The notes: generated by a model from the sequence alone, not told the origin. A DNA stretch of 64,000 bases from Chinchilla lanigera (GCF_000276665.1 NW_004955436.1:18422258-18486257); one strand, 5' to 3'; counted from the stretch's first letter, positions 48,700 through 61,101 are shown. Numbers and translations: made by a program.

Positions 48700-49480
48700 A
48701 GTCATCTTGTCCTGAGAATTCCTGGGAAAGTCAGCATCCAGTCCATACACAAAGTCATCCCTTCTCCACTCAGCTCTCTTCAAGTTCTTATTCTTATTCA
48801 CTACATTAATGATAACTTTAGCTCCAGCTTCTAACTAAAAGTAACACTCCTATGATGTCTGTTTTTTAATTTTATGTATTTTGAATCATAAAATACATAT
48901 CTTTTGGATTCTTTTGTGTTTCACTCAAAATTATTTCATGTGTGTGATTCATAATATGTTATTTAAACTTCTGGTTTGTTAATTTTTAATCCAGCATAGT
49001 GTTCAGGTTATTGACTACAAATGACTAGTTATTTATTCGTTTTATGAATAACTTCCAGTTTTGTAATATTAAAGACAATGTTGCTATGAACTTTTTTTTT
49101 TTTTTTTTTTTTGAGACAGGGTCTCGCTATGCAGTTAAGACTGGCCTTGAGCTCACTTTGTAGCCCAGGCTGGTCTTGAACTTGCAATGATCCTCTTGCC
49201 TCAGCCTCCCGAATGCTGGGATTACAGGTGTGCTCCACCACACCCAACGATATGAACATTTCTGTACTTATCCTTTGTGAAACTTATATATATTTACATG
49301 TAGAAAACTTATCTATAGAAGTGATGAGCAACAAAGCAATATTTTACATTTCTTGACATCCAGAGAAAGAATTTTAATTGGTGGCATTAGGACGTGTAAG
49401 CATTAGAACTGACCTATGTCCTTGTCAGCATTTGGTGTTGTCCTTTTTCATTTTAGCAATTGTGGTTTTATCTTGCTTTC
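48700..49480 (-). mobile_element. L1M element, antisense, with nested B1
   Basis: 'caatgttgctatgaac' (before the B1), 'atttctgtacttatcc' (after it) and 'ctatgtccttgtcagcattt' further on follow the antisense L1M ORF2-end/3' UTR order (AATGCTGCTATGAACATTCGTGTAC ... CACATCCTCGCCAACACTT). Non-coding. Confidence 0.75.
49092..49250 (-). mobile_element. B1-type SINE inside L1M
   Basis: Long poly(T), 'gagacagggtctcgctatgc', a duplicated middle, 'gctgggattacaggtgtg'. Direct repeat 'tatgaac' at 49085-49091 and 49251-49257. The L1M text reads through once the insertion is removed. Confidence 0.93.
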
Positions 49481-51229
49481 AGAAAAATCATAAACAGGTC
49501 AAAAGGTGTTGAAAGCTATAAAGATACTGGGAAAACTCAGGTAACTCAAAAGAGGTTACACTTTTTATTTCAAACACTTGATCAAAATATTTACTTACAT
49601 CATATTTACTGCAGAAAGAAGAGTATGGTGCTCTTTGTTTAAGAGATAAGACAAGACCTGGAATGTAAAAAACTAGTGTTTCTTGTTCTGGCTTTTAATA
49701 TGTGAACATCGAACAAATCACCATATTAATAATCATCTTATTATTAAAATAAACAAAATACAAGTTGTAACATAGAATCCCAAAAATGTTGATTATTCCT
49801 TTTCAGTTTCATTAAATTGAACCACAAAAGGGAATTCAGTCTGAGCCATATAGAACTTTGCCTAAACTAGAAACAAAAGTTTTGCCCAGTAAATTTTGGG
49901 AAAACTAGAAACTAGAATTCCCTAACATTTTATAACCTGCAAATAATCTGTATGCAAATACTAAATATTCTTAACATTAAATTAGTTGAAAAAATCTATA
50001 TAGAAAATATTTATGATGATTTATTGTGTTGTTTAAGAGAACAAATTTAAATTCTAGCACCATAATTCATATTATTTTATTTACTTTTTTATGAATAAAT
50101 TTATTTTCATGTTTGCAGTAAATTGCTACTATCCAAATATGTAGCATTTATAAAATTCTATATGACAGAACTTTCTCTTCAGTTATTTGTCAACAGAAGA
50201 GTTACAGTAGTCATAAATGACCTAAATTTCAAATTATTGTCTCTATTGTATGCATGAACATTTGACTACTAAAAAACTGAAAGAGATATGTATGGAGAAA
50301 TTTATATATATGGAGAATTATATATATATATATATAATACATATATGGAGAATCTTTGGCAATTTGTTAATGACAAGAAGGCAAATTTCTTCCCCTAGTT
50401 TATTTCACTCCATATTATGAAGAGTCAATTAAAGTTCAATATTCAAGCAATTAAATTTCAGTATCCTCCATTTCATATTTTATTTAATATTTAATCAGAA
50501 ATTATATTCAAGTTACTATTCAAGGTTTTACCTATACAAGAGATAAACTTTTCTTAGGTTACAATATTAATATGAAATGTCTCCAATATATCTAAAACAA
50601 TTGTCCTTTTATATATTTAATGCAAATTTCTCTTGTTGTCATAAGTATTGTGAATCATTTCACCCAGATCATTTAAAATATTTGGATATGTGAATAAATA
50701 ATTTTGTACTTAATTATTTTACATGTTTTAAATACCAAAAGTTTAGTTAAGGATTCACAGAAACAGTAAATGCTCAGAAAAATGATGTGCAAAGTGATGA
50801 GAGTACATATTACTCTCTTTTGGCAAAAATTATAGGAGAGTTGCAGGTAATAGGCAGAATATATTTAATGAGTTCTTGCAGATTCAAGCAAGGAATGAAT
50901 GTCAGGTTCTGAGGGCAGAACATAATGACCTTAGTTAGTCCTTATATTGCTCTCTAAACACACAATTTCAAATCACTTTCAGCATTAATACCTTCCAAAA
51001 AAAGTTGTCATGAAAATTAGCCTCATATATGATGCACATGTTAGAAATATAAGAAAATTAAAAACAACAATTAATTATAGCTTAAAGTTTACTGAGCAGA
51101 AATAGACAACATGCAAGTTCACATAGTCTATTGGACGAAGGATATGTAGGGAAAACAAAAATGTTAGAAATTGCAGAAACATATGCAGAAATGAAGAAAT
51201 TTCAAGGATCAAAAAATGCAAAAAGTACC
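49481..51229. other. AT-rich anonymous sequence
   Basis: No gene. A (TA)n run lies at about 50319-50339, flanked by three 'tatatggagaa' units. Confidence 0.45.
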
Positions 51230-51475
51230 AAAATTTGCCGTATAATAATGAAGCTTCTGAAAACTACACTCAGTGAGGAAATTTGATTATATCCAACAAA
51301 AATACATATTTTATATTTGAAAGAACAACGATATGAATTTCAGCAGACTCCTAATACAAAACTATGAAACCAAAAATAATAATAGGATCTGTTCATTGAA
51401 CTGCTGAAACACAAACCTATACCCAGTAAAAACCTCCTTCAAAAGAAAAAGAAAAAAAGAAAAGAAATGTTACCA
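51230..51475 (+). mobile_element. Possible L1/HAL1 fragment
   Basis: 'aatttcagcagactcc', 'cctatacccagtaaaaacc' and 'tccttcaaaagaaaaag' resemble the text around the end of ORF1 in old L1/HAL1 (ACCCAGCAAAACTATCCTTCAAAA). Confidence 0.45.
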
Positions 51476-52965
51476 TAGTTACAGGACATATGAAATCTCA
51501 TTGCCTAAGGTCGTACTCTATTAAGAAATTATAGGAAGTTCTGTAGGTAAAACATAGAAGGTAGAGTATAAATCTGAATACACATATGAGAAGGATAACT
51601 TCCCTATTATTATTGGTGTATGAATACTTGCAAGGACAATGGTGAATTAAAGCGATAGTAACAATAATGTGTTTAAGACATGTAAAAATGAAATATCTCA
51701 TTTCAGTGTCCCAAAGCATAGGACAGGAATGTAAAGTTTGTGTTATAATGACCATATACAACATTTAATGGAGTGTAATAATAATATGTTTTTCTACTAC
51801 TAGCAGTACTACTACTACACGCACACACAAAAATATATATATTCTAAAAGTTACCTCATTTTTAAAACGTGTTTACTTTATATTCTGAACAAACACTGAA
51901 AAAGTAAAAAAGTATAAGTAAAAATAAGACAAAATGAAATTATAAAATATGCAGTTAAAACAAGAAAAGGAAGAAAAAAGAACCACAGAAGCAGAGTAGG
52001 AAACAGCAGGGGATGATTAGAGACTGCTCATAATCACTTGAGGTGTGAGTTGTGTAAACACATCACATGGCAGGTGGGGCACAAAACCAAGACTCAGAGT
52101 ACGCGATAATAGGAGATTACAGAGCGATGAAGGCTGAATGTGAGTGGTAGGAACCTTGGATGTAATCCTGAAAAGAAAGTGGACATTAATTGAAAAATTC
52201 ATGATATCTATATTTTAAAAAGTGCTAAAAGGGACAAAATTTATTCTGTGTAGAATGGAATTACAAAGAAGGTAGGAAGGAACATTTTTATTTATATCAT
52301 AATTCTCAAAGAGTCATTTTGATTATTTAGTCTACTTGGACATATAATTTTGTTAACAATTAAGTTAACACTGATACCAGAGCAAAACTGAAACAGTTCC
52401 GTGAGGTGCTCAACAATAATATCTCCCCAAAATATTTATTAAACTGAACAAAATCTTTAAAAAAAAAGTAACTATTCTAGGACTGTGGACATTGATCAGT
52501 GGCACAGAATATTTTTTTAAAGCAAAAAAAGTAACAATAACAATTAAACAGAGTTTCAAAACAGGCTAGTAGGAGAGTAATAATAATTAATGTATTATGT
52601 ATCGTTATCTTCGTAGTAGTTAGTCAGTGTACAGATAAAGGTATGAAATATTGTCTGAATAATATTAGCATAAACCTTTCCTTTCAATGAATTAATAGAA
52701 ACTAGCTGTATAACTATAAATTTGAAAACACCTATTCCAGGAATCTTTTGTAGGAACAGTGAGAGTATGTGGCATTGTACACTGATACCGTGTACTTACC
52801 TTCCTCCTCACCCCAAGTTTATGCAGTACTTTTAGTGCAGCAGGCTAGGGTGGGGACCTGTACCTTCCTAGGCAGAGAAATTTAGTATCTTGGAATAAAA
52901 CCATACCCAGAAGGATTGATGTAAAAATGATAATTCTAGTATAAAATATTCATAGCATGCCAATA
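51476..52965. other. AT-rich anonymous sequence
   Basis: No gene. It lies downstream of the gag relic on its coding strand, but I see no pol-like motif here. Confidence 0.45.
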
Positions 52966-53840
52966 TTACAGGTAACTTGAGGACAAGACACTGTACATAT
53001 GAATAGTAGGCTGGGTCCCTTCCATTGTCCTCCCCCTATCCAGCCACAAGCACCCCACAGAATCCTGAAAAGGTTTATCAGGACCCTGGTAAATGGAGGT
53101 CAGGTCAAGTGGTAGCTCACCCTTCAATGGAAGTTCCCTCCAAGCCCTTGTGGCAGCTATTTTAATTTGTTTGTATGCTTGCAATTCAAAAGTAAGCTAA
53201 TTATTTGCAGCAGCAAAGGCACCTTCTTTAGTTAACATGTCTTTTGTAATGGCCACATTGTGAGCAGAATTGCAAGGGGCCCAATCTGTACACAACTCAA
53301 AAGAATTTCCCTTCCACCGTAAACAATCTCCCAGGCTTAGACATGCCTTACCTATTCCTTTCCAATCATTTGGGGCTATAACTTATGAGTGCTATAAAAC
53401 CTAAGGTAAAAGAGGCTGTGGAGCCATGGGTAAGAGTTCTAGTTGTAATTCTTGTAAGATCTTAGTGGTTACAGCTTCATGAAGACATATAACTTGTCTC
53501 GGACAAGTGGGATCCTGGGGTTCAGCAACAGGGCAGACATACTGAAAATCCCCAAGCAACTCTTCTGTTGCCCCGCCTTCTCTTAGTGCCAATTGCGAGG
53601 GAGAAAGAAAAGATGACTCTGTTCTGTGAAGGCTGGAACTCTCAGCCTGTAACACAGCAAATTTTTTCTGAACTGAGAAAGTTCACTTATCAGTTTTAGT
53701 TTGGATGATTGTGAAATGGAAGTCATAGTGCAACACTCCTCTAGCGGAGAAAGCTCTTCTTTGCCCTCCACTTCCCCCTCCTTGTCTGATTGAGCAAGAC
53801 TAGAGTGTTTAGCTCTTTGCAGTGGCTGTTGTTCCACTAT
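52966..53840 (-). pseudogene. Betaretrovirus-like (ERVK-type) gag relic
   Basis: Minus-strand remains of an endogenous retroviral Gag, mainly capsid. Visible in order: 'FQYVCPVAE' near 53.55 kb, 'NDWK' and 'LRWKGNSFELC' near 53.3 kb, 'DMLTKEGAFA' near 53.2 kb, 'AATRAW' near 53.15 kb, and 'IYQGPDKPFQD', which fits the capsid major homology region, near 53.08 kb. The frame is broken by stops at 53401-53403, 53392-53394, 53383-53385 and 53197-53199. A frameshift separates 53655-52966 from the upstream frame (53837-53583). Homology stops near 52.97 kb; no nucleocapsid, protease or polymerase was seen. It lies downstream of the LTR at 54265-54559. Non-functional. Confidence 0.8.
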
Positions 53841-54243
53841 TCCTTTTCTGTTCTCGAGTTAGTTTTCAAATAGTGCTCCAAACCAAATCCTCTGTAATCA
53901 TTTCAACAGGCATATGATCACTGAGACACTCCCTGATTCAGATTCACAAAAATAGGTAAATATGGGAATCAATAACACAGCAAACATTTCTATCTATGTC
54001 TGTTGTTCTTGAGAACTTATTTGCCCTATGTTTTACACCTGATGAGTAGATCTCTATCTCTCTTTCTATATATATATATATTATCAGGAATAAAATTTAG
54101 GACCTTGCACCAGCCCTATGAGAACAATATTGATGATATCAATAGGACCAATGTTGATGATATCAATATGCCTCTCTCCACTTTGTGTGCTCAACTAAAG
54201 GTGTTCTCTTACTTGCTATATAATGAGTTTCTCTGTACCCTGG
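53841..54243. other. Leader region of the ERV relic with insertions
   Basis: It lies between the primer-binding-site relic and gag. It includes a decayed ID-like piece ('ttaggaccttgcacc' near 54095) and the 24-bp tandem repeat. The 125-codon plus-strand frame at 54003-54380 spans unrelated repeat pieces and is not a gene. Confidence 0.4.
54125..54172 (+). repeat. 24-bp tandem repeat, two copies
   Basis: 'aatattgatgatatcaatag' at 54125 recurs as 'aatgttgatgatatcaatat' at 54149. Each unit carries the palindrome TGATATCA. Confidence 0.85.
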
Positions 54244-54261
54244 GTCCCTCCTTAGGCACCA
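54244..54261 (-). other. Candidate retroviral primer binding site relic
   Basis: On the minus strand 'tggtgcctaaggagggac' begins three bases after the LTR's terminal CA. The first seven bases complement a tRNA ending GGCACCA. The rest is diverged, so the tRNA cannot be named. Confidence 0.55.
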
Positions 54262-54264
54262 AAA

Positions 54265-54559
54265 TGCTCCATCTGATGCAGCTTTCAATAACTCCTGGGG
54301 AGGACCATGAAGAAAAGAAAGCAAAAGTGAAAATACAGAAAGCTGAGGTCAGATGGAACCCTCTCGGTCTTGGTGGATAAAAGAAGCTGCCCAACACCTG
54401 CAGCACATTTATTTATATACTCAGCACGTTGATGTCAAGTGAAACCCCTCTGCCTAACAACATGTTTACCTAGCTCTTCTTGGGCACCTCATGTTCTTGG
54501 GGCTGGCCTTCCTCTAGCCCTGCATGTGTGATTGATCTTCAGCTTCAGCAACTCCCACA
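54265..54559 (-). mobile_element. ERVK-like 5' LTR of the gag relic
   Basis: On the minus strand it starts 'tgtgggagttgctgaagctg', a typical ERVK-style TGTGGGA start, and ends 'cagatggagca'. 'gtatataaataaatg' supplies a TATA/poly(A)-type element. 295 bp. Position and orientation fit the 5' LTR of the gag relic. A relative lies at 40842-41165. No matching 3' LTR was found nearby. Confidence 0.75.
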
Positions 54560-55193
54560 TTTCCCAGTTGTTTAATTAAACACTGATCTAGGTATTGACA
54601 TGAAGGTACTTTATAGATATGGTTAACACCTACCATAAGTTAAGCTTTAGTAAGTGAGATTGTTCTTGATAATGCAGTGGGCTTCAAATAATCAGTTAAT
54701 GACCTTGAGAACAAAAACTGAGATATTTTTAAAGAAGAAATTCTGCCTCAAACTGACCCACACATTCCTATTGAAATTTGTAGCTTGATAAACAGAGCTT
54801 GATAAGATCTTAGTTATTCCAGAAGGTCTAAAACACTTCAGACAGGGGCAAAGCTGCATATATACTTAGAAAAGTCTGAATTTTCTATTGGTACTTGACT
54901 GAATGTAAGGGCTGACACCAATAGAAAATTAAAGCAAATATGATCCCAGTGTAATAATATTGAGAGCTAGTTGTGTCTTTAAGAGGTATCTTGGACTAGA
55001 TCATAAGAAATTTGCCTTTGTAAATGAGTGATGTAGTTTTAAGAAAAAAGGATTGGTTCATTAAAACAAGATGTTGGAAGTCAGCGCCACTGCTTATGTT
55101 CTCTCTTTATATGCTTCTGCTTGCCTTTCAATTATCCTACAATGGACAGAGGAGTTTGGCCTTCAACAAAAGGCAAATAGATGCCAGTTGTAA
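54560..55193. other. Anonymous sequence
   Basis: Nothing recognised. Confidence 0.45.
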
Positions 55194-55570
55194 TGTTATG
55201 GTTTAGGTCTAAAATATTCCTCCAAAGTCTCCTGTATTCAGTGGTGGGGGCTTTGGAAGGCGATTGAATCCATCATTATATGTTGGTAGGTTAACCCGTA
55301 GTTGAGGTCATAATTGAGTGTTCTTCTAGGAGGTAGGGACCAGTTGCAGTTGGGTCACTATGAACTAGAAGGGTGTATTCTTGTCCCTGGATCTCCCCTT
55401 CTGTCTGCTTCCTGGTTTCCATTGCATGAGTAGTTGTCCTCTGCCGGGATGTCCCACCATGCTGGTTCTGCCTTGTGGAAGCCAAACAGAAATGAAATCC
55501 ACTGAAAATTCTGAGTCAAAAACCTGAGTGTCAGGTATTGTGTCTCAGTGAGGAGAAGCTAACAAGTACA
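55194..55570 (+). mobile_element. MaLR-type LTR
   Basis: It starts 'tgttatggtttaggtctaaa' and ends 'gaggagaagctaacaagtac' plus 'a', with 'tgtcaggtattgtgtctcag' before the end. 377 bp. No matching TSD. Confidence 0.75.
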
Positions 55571-55619
55571 TCTATGCTCCTGGACGTCCAGAGAGTGTGC
55601 TAATTTTTTTTCTTTTTGA

Positions 55620-56290
55620 ATTATTGAGTCTTACAAATTTTGTTGTAACAATTCAAAATGGACTAAAACTTTGGATACAATAGTGATAAATAATTAACAC
55701 AAAGGAAGTACTAACCAATCAGTATAAAATCTTTTGAGGTGTTCAGACACAGACATCACAGGAACAGATAATCAAAGCTATTCTTATAGATATATTCAGA
55801 GTTAAAGAAAATCTGGTTAAAACAAGAAAAAGTGTGACATCAATGTATCATCAGTAGTAAACTAGCAATAAAAATGTCAGTTACAAATAAAATGGAAATG
55901 TCAAAGTTAAAAACTACAATATCTGAGCTGAAAAATTATTGGGGGAGTTCAGTATTACATATGAAGTAGCAGAAAAAAATAAAGAGAACCTAAAGCTACA
56001 TGTACAGAAATTTACATCTTAAGATTAGAAAGAAAAATAAGTAAATAAAAATGAACAGAGCCTGGACCTGTGCAGCACTATCAAATATATCAATATATGC
56101 AAAAAGTCCTAGAAAGAGGGAAAAAAAGGAACCGACTATCTACAGATAATGGCAGAAATCTTCCCTCCTTGATAAAAAACTTTAGACATCCATAAAGATA
56201 CAAATTGCAATCCTAAAACTGCATTTTAACTCCAGAATATTTTACTAGTGCCAAAGAGGAATATTTTTATAAAAGTTCAACTTACCATGA
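55620..56290 (+). mobile_element. L1M/HAL1 ORF1-region fragment
   Basis: 'aaaaactacaatatctgagc', 'aaatgaacagagcctggacc' and 'aatggcagaaatcttccct' follow the ORF1 order of old L1/HAL1 elements. Frames are broken. Confidence 0.65.
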
Positions 56291-56341
56291 ATTTAGAAGA
56301 ATTATAGTGATGTGTGTGAGTGAATGACATTATAGTTTATG

Positions 56342-56344
<3 letters not shown>

Positions 56345-56373
<29 letters not shown>
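56345..56373 (+). repeat. (AT)n microsatellite
   Basis: About 14 AT units. Confidence 0.95.
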
Positions 56374-56375
<2 letters not shown>

Positions 56376-56429
56376 AAGCAAAAACTGATAGAATTTACGA
56401 GAGAGATATGCAATTAAAATTAGTATTTG

Positions 56430-56828
56430 TCAATGCTTACAATTTTCTTTTTTCTTGGCCAAGTTTACATGCTTGAATTTGGTAATTAGAATGACTGATC
56501 TGAAAACAATGTGCAGTATAAGAACCATTGTTGAACTCCTACCATTTTGTATGGTGAAGCTCTGCATCATTTCCAACGTTTTTCTTTTAAATTATTTTTA
56601 TTTTTTTTACTTGTCACTGTCTTTGATTGTTTCATCAATCTTACATTCTTATGTCTAATGGACTGAGCAACTTGGTTGGAGATAACAGCATGTAATTTAG
56701 CAACCATCATAAATTTCTATCATTTTGTCTTGAGGTCATGTATCATTTTTGTTATTTTTGTGTTGTTTCGATTTTTCTTCATTGTTATTTTGTCAGTTTT
56801 TTAATTTTTAAAATAAAATAAAAAAAAT
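56430..56828 (+). mobile_element. Unnamed retroposon, copy 2, with 14-bp TSD
   Basis: Flanked by 'aaaattagtatttg' (56416-56429) and 'aaaattagtgtttg' (56829-56842), 13 of 14 matching. The upstream TSD copy is preceded by TT, giving the L1 endonuclease target TT/AAAA. The 3' end carries AATAAA-like and A-rich sequence, and 56718-56828 matches 10258-10361. The upstream 290 bp contains no ORF2-like protein or tRNA/7SL-like text that I recognise. It may be a 3' UTR piece of a lineage-specific L1 or a separate non-autonomous element. Confidence 0.75.
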
Positions 56829-57027
56829 AAAATTAGTGTTTGGATGCTTTCATAACTTTCAATACACAAAATAACTTTCAAATACAAAATAGAGTACAGA
56901 AAGCATAGAATGGGCTTTTACAAACCTTGTAACCAATTTGACATAATGACATTCCTCCCAACAACAGCAAGATAAAAACTATTTCAGATATCCACGAAAT
57001 ACTTTTGAGAATGGGCCATTTTAATGG

Positions 57028-57420
57028 TGTGACACTTAATCTTAATTATCAGCTTAACTGTACTAAAAGACTCCTGGAGTGGTGACTGTATCCTGAGCGT
57101 GCCTTACTATAAATAGATTACTCCACTGATACTCATTGGTTAATGTGCTATTAAGAAATGGTTCCAAGTTGGAGCATCTGGGTCACTTGCTGCAGGCTTT
57201 GGAGGGTGTCTCTGGTGCTCTTCTTTTGTGCTCTTCTTCCTGAATTCTATGAAGTGAGCAGCTTTGCTCTCCCAGGTCTTCCCTGTGATCCTTGTCTTGC
57301 AGCCAGTAGACCATGAGCTGTAGACCCTGAAACTGAGATACAAATAAACTTGTTTAAGTTGCAGGTGTGAGGCTGTGAAGGATTTTTGTCCTAGTAATGG
57401 AAAAGCTGAAAAATGCAACA
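57028..57420 (+). mobile_element. LTR-like element (ERVL group)
   Basis: It starts 'tgtgacacttaatcttaatt' and ends 'ggaaaagctgaaaaatgcaac' plus 'a'. 393 bp, similar in layout to 40433-40763. TSD unclear ('aatgg' and 'aattt'). Confidence 0.65.
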
Positions 57421-57929
57421 AATTTTAATGACTGTAATTGCACTGACATTATTCAAAAATAGTTTATCCTACTTTAGTGAAAGATCAACAGCAGAAAATA
57501 ATTGTGTAGTCTTCAAATATTTACAGATTAAATGATTTTTAAATAATTCATGTTGCATGTGTATAATAAAGGAGTTTATAAATTATTTTGATTTAGTGAA
57601 AATAAAACCATATCAAATTTTTTAATTTAATTAAATTAGTATCCAGCAAGAATTACCTTACAGAAATTAGAAGGCTAAAAAAGATAGTGGAGGTAAAAAA
57701 AAGATGATTTAAGTGAATTAGAAAAACTCCTATAGAAGCAAAATAAACAAGATTCACACAAAATGAACTGTAATATATGAATTAATCTATAATATTAAAG
57801 TAGCTTTAATAAGTAAATAAAATTCCACCCTAGGCCCAGACTTATTCACTAATGATACTTTATCAAACATATAAAAAGTAGTTATTAATGATAATAACCT
57901 AATTATGAAATGACAAAAGGACTAGCAGC
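57421..57929. other. Anonymous AT-rich sequence
   Basis: Nothing secure; A-rich, possibly L1. Confidence 0.4.
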
Positions 57930-59490
57930 TTCCTAGATCATGCAAAGAAGCTTGAATTGTGCTGATACTGGTCACTGATAAGAAAGATTATAGAGCTCTA
58001 TGATTCTTGGACATAAACTCAAAATCCTCAATAAAATATCAGTAAACAGAATAGAGCAGCATATAATTATATTAATACATCATAGCTCAATGGGTTTATT
58101 CCAGGAATGCAAAGCTATTTCAACATTGAAAAATCAATCCACCACTCAGTGTATTGACAAATTATATGGGAAAAAACATGGAAATCTCAATAGTAGCAGG
58201 AAAAGCATTTTCAGAATTCAATATTCATTTGTGATTAAAAAAAAGTTCCCTGCCAAACCGGAATAGAAAGAGCCTTCTTTAAACTATGAAAGTTCATATC
58301 TTAAAAACCATCAGATAGTACTGTAATCAGTGATACAAAGTTGTGTACTTTACCCCTCATGTCAGAATAAGACAAACATGCGTTTTTCATCATGGCCTGT
58401 CTAATTTCTTCTGAATCCTATCTAGTGTAGTAAGTTTTAAAAATTCAGGAAGACTGTGAATAAAGAAATGAAACTGCACTCTGTTAATGAGAATATGATC
58501 TTTTGTATTGATTATCTCAAATAATTCACAAAATATTATTAAAACAAGTTTAGAAAATTCATAGAGTTCAAAATCAGTGTATAAATTGCTGTATTTTCAT
58601 TTACTAACAGTGAGAAATTCATTCAAAGGTTTACACATAAATGTTTATAGCAGTATTATTCATCAGAGTCAAAAGGAAGATTACTACAATGTCGATGAAC
58701 TCATTAATAAATACATAATTAAGATACATCGTTATGCACTTGAATACAGTATTGTTCAGCAAAAGTATATTTTGATAAATGTTGCCATGTGGTTGAAGCT
58801 CATACAGTAAGTAAATATTGACAGATGCAAGAGCCCATGCTCTGGCTTGGGTATGATTTTGTCCTCCAAAAGCTCATGTGCTGATTATTTGGTGACCAAT
58901 GTGGCAGTGCTGAGACATTGTAGAATCTTTAAAAGGCCTGTTCTATTGGAACATGGTTAGGCCAATGGGGTGCTGCTCTCAGCAGGACTAATGATGTTTT
59001 CTCTGGATGCTGGTTAGTTCTGCTGAGCCCAAGTTGTTATACAAAAAGTGATCATGGTGTCTGGATTCCCCTCTGGAGTTCTATTTGTGTGATCTCCTCT
59101 GGAAGTGCTACCAATGTTATGATGGCATTTATGGCCCCTGGATAGACTCTGAACTCACGGGGCCACTCAATCTTGAGGTTTCAGTGTCTAAAACCATGAA
59201 CTAACCAAATGTCTTTTATTTTAGTATAGCAGGAGGAAACAGATTAATTCAGTCCACATAGGGCATGCTTACTTTTATATGAAATGTCTAGAAAAGTCAA
59301 ATCTATATCAAGAACAGATTGAAGTCACTCGGATGTGAAGAATACGATATGACTGCAAGCAGGCATGAGGTATCATTTTATAGTAATGAAAGGATTCTAC
59401 ATTTGGATTGAGGTAGTGGTCGCACAACTTAGTAAACATACCAAGAAAAGAAATTAAAGTATACATCTACAATGAGTGAATTATGTAAGC
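57930..59490 (+). mobile_element. L1M element with nested MaLR LTR
   Basis: The frame at 58000-58266 still reads 'LNKISVNRIEQHI', the reverse-transcriptase region of L1 ORF2. 58610-58837 is late ORF2 ('tttatagcagtattattcat') and 59252-59490 is the 3' region ('atatgaaatgtctagaaaag'). Blocks are missing between these. The LTR at 58838-59251 interrupts the last junction. No functional product. Confidence 0.78.
58838..59251 (+). mobile_element. MaLR-type LTR inserted in L1M 3' region
   Basis: It starts 'tgctctggcttgggtatgat' and ends 'ggaaacagattaattca'. Flanking 5-mers 'gccca' (58833-58837) and 'gtcca' (59252-59256) match at four of five. L1M text is continuous across the site once the LTR and one TSD copy are removed. 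Confidence 0.82.
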
Positions 59491-61101
59491 TGAAAGTGCT
59501 CTTAAATATCACTGTAATGAAAAAATAAACTAACAATGTATTTAAACAATGTAGATTTTTTGATGAGCAGTAAATGGTAATTTTTAAATTTAATGGATTC
59601 TTCCTATATTTTGTTCTAATTAATTACCTATTATCTGACATCTGACGTCACTAAAGATAGATTACCCAATACTCATCAGACTCTATTTTCTTCATTTCTT
59701 TTGTTCTGTTCCATAATAAAATTTGGAGTTAATTCTATTACCATTACTATTTCCTTCAGATTGAAGGCTTTGCTAGCTAGAAATGTTTCTATGATAAATA
59801 TTTTGTATGGTTTATCATGCTTTATATTAACCAAAATATAGGTTAATACTTTTGGTTACTAAAAATAAGTCAAATATTTTAATGAAATTAGTATTAATTT
59901 AACTTTGAAAGAAGAGTATGACAGGCTTTTCCATACACAAAAAGTATTGATTAATCAGAGCAGTGAACATACAAGGCATTATGAAAAAGCCAATGAGAGG
60001 CTATAATTGTCCTTTGAAACTAATGTACTATATAATGTAATTTCTCCTTGTGTATTAATTTTCAATAATTTAGTAAGATTATAACACGTGTATTGTGTTT
60101 TGGAAACAAAAAATAGACATAAAATTGTAATATTATTTGGAAAAATATTTTTTGTTCAGTTGAAAGTATTACTTTTGATAGTTGATAGTATCAATATACT
60201 AATGATTTCTATGGCAGGTGCAACTAAAATTTTCTTCTATGAAAATTAGTTCCATGTTTATGACTTATTGCAGATATAACAAAAGGAAATTTTTTCCATT
60301 AATGTTATATGTAATTTAAAATAAATTTTAATATTTCAAACACATTCTTAACTTCTATGGTTAATTGAACTCAAGTGAAATCTAGACAACTTAAAAATGG
60401 ATAATTATCTCTAGAAGGCAAATAAAATATACTCAGTTTTTTGTTTCTTATTTTAAGCTCAGTTAAAATTATTATTTGATTATATGAACTAGGAAGATAT
60501 ATGATTAGGAATATGCTAAAAGAGAGTTTGCATGCTGACTCAAAGTAATGAGATGTTTCTTAAAAGCTCAGTGTAAGGTTCTGTTATTCTGCAATAATAT
60601 TTCTTATAATTGTTTGAGGTAAATAAATATCTTTTCACGTCAAAAAATAGTGACAATTCCCAGTGGCTTACTCATTTCTGTTTATACTTTTTTGTTTTAT
60701 TTCTTTAACCTGAAATATATTGATGCAAATTATACGGAAATATGTACAAGTATGTAAATGTCTCTGCATAATCTTGTTTAAGGCAGTCTTATATTCAAGT
60801 GTTTGTGAAATATTTTCAATGTCAGTTCCAGGGTAATTACATCTGATGAAAAATTAGACATTGATTATTATTTTATGAAAGATTTTACATATCATTGGCT
60901 GAGAACTATTTATTTTATTAGTATTTCTGTAGTATAATGTTTAAAGAAGATGAAGGAGAAAAAGAAGACAAGAAAAAAAAAAAAGGAAAATAAAACCTTT
61001 GACAAGCTTTCCTAAAAAAGGGATAGAACATTTTTTGTAAATATTCATCTATGCCTGTCAAGAGCAAATGACAAAATCATGGTAGGATATGTGTGGGTGG
61101 G
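59491..61101. other. AT-rich anonymous sequence
   Basis: No gene or repeat assigned. A purine run occurs near 60950-60990. Confidence 0.45.

Noticed and set aside
54003..54380. 125-codon plus-strand open frame, the longest in the window
   Set aside because: It spans an ID scrap, a 24-bp tandem repeat, the primer-binding-site relic and part of an antisense LTR, so it is a chance frame through unrelated repeats.
40842..54559. The two ERVK-like LTRs as the ends of one provirus
   Set aside because: They are 13 kb apart, and much older material (L2 tail at 47.4 kb, L1M at 48.7-49.5 kb) and unrelated LTR insertions lie between. They are better read as separate insertions.
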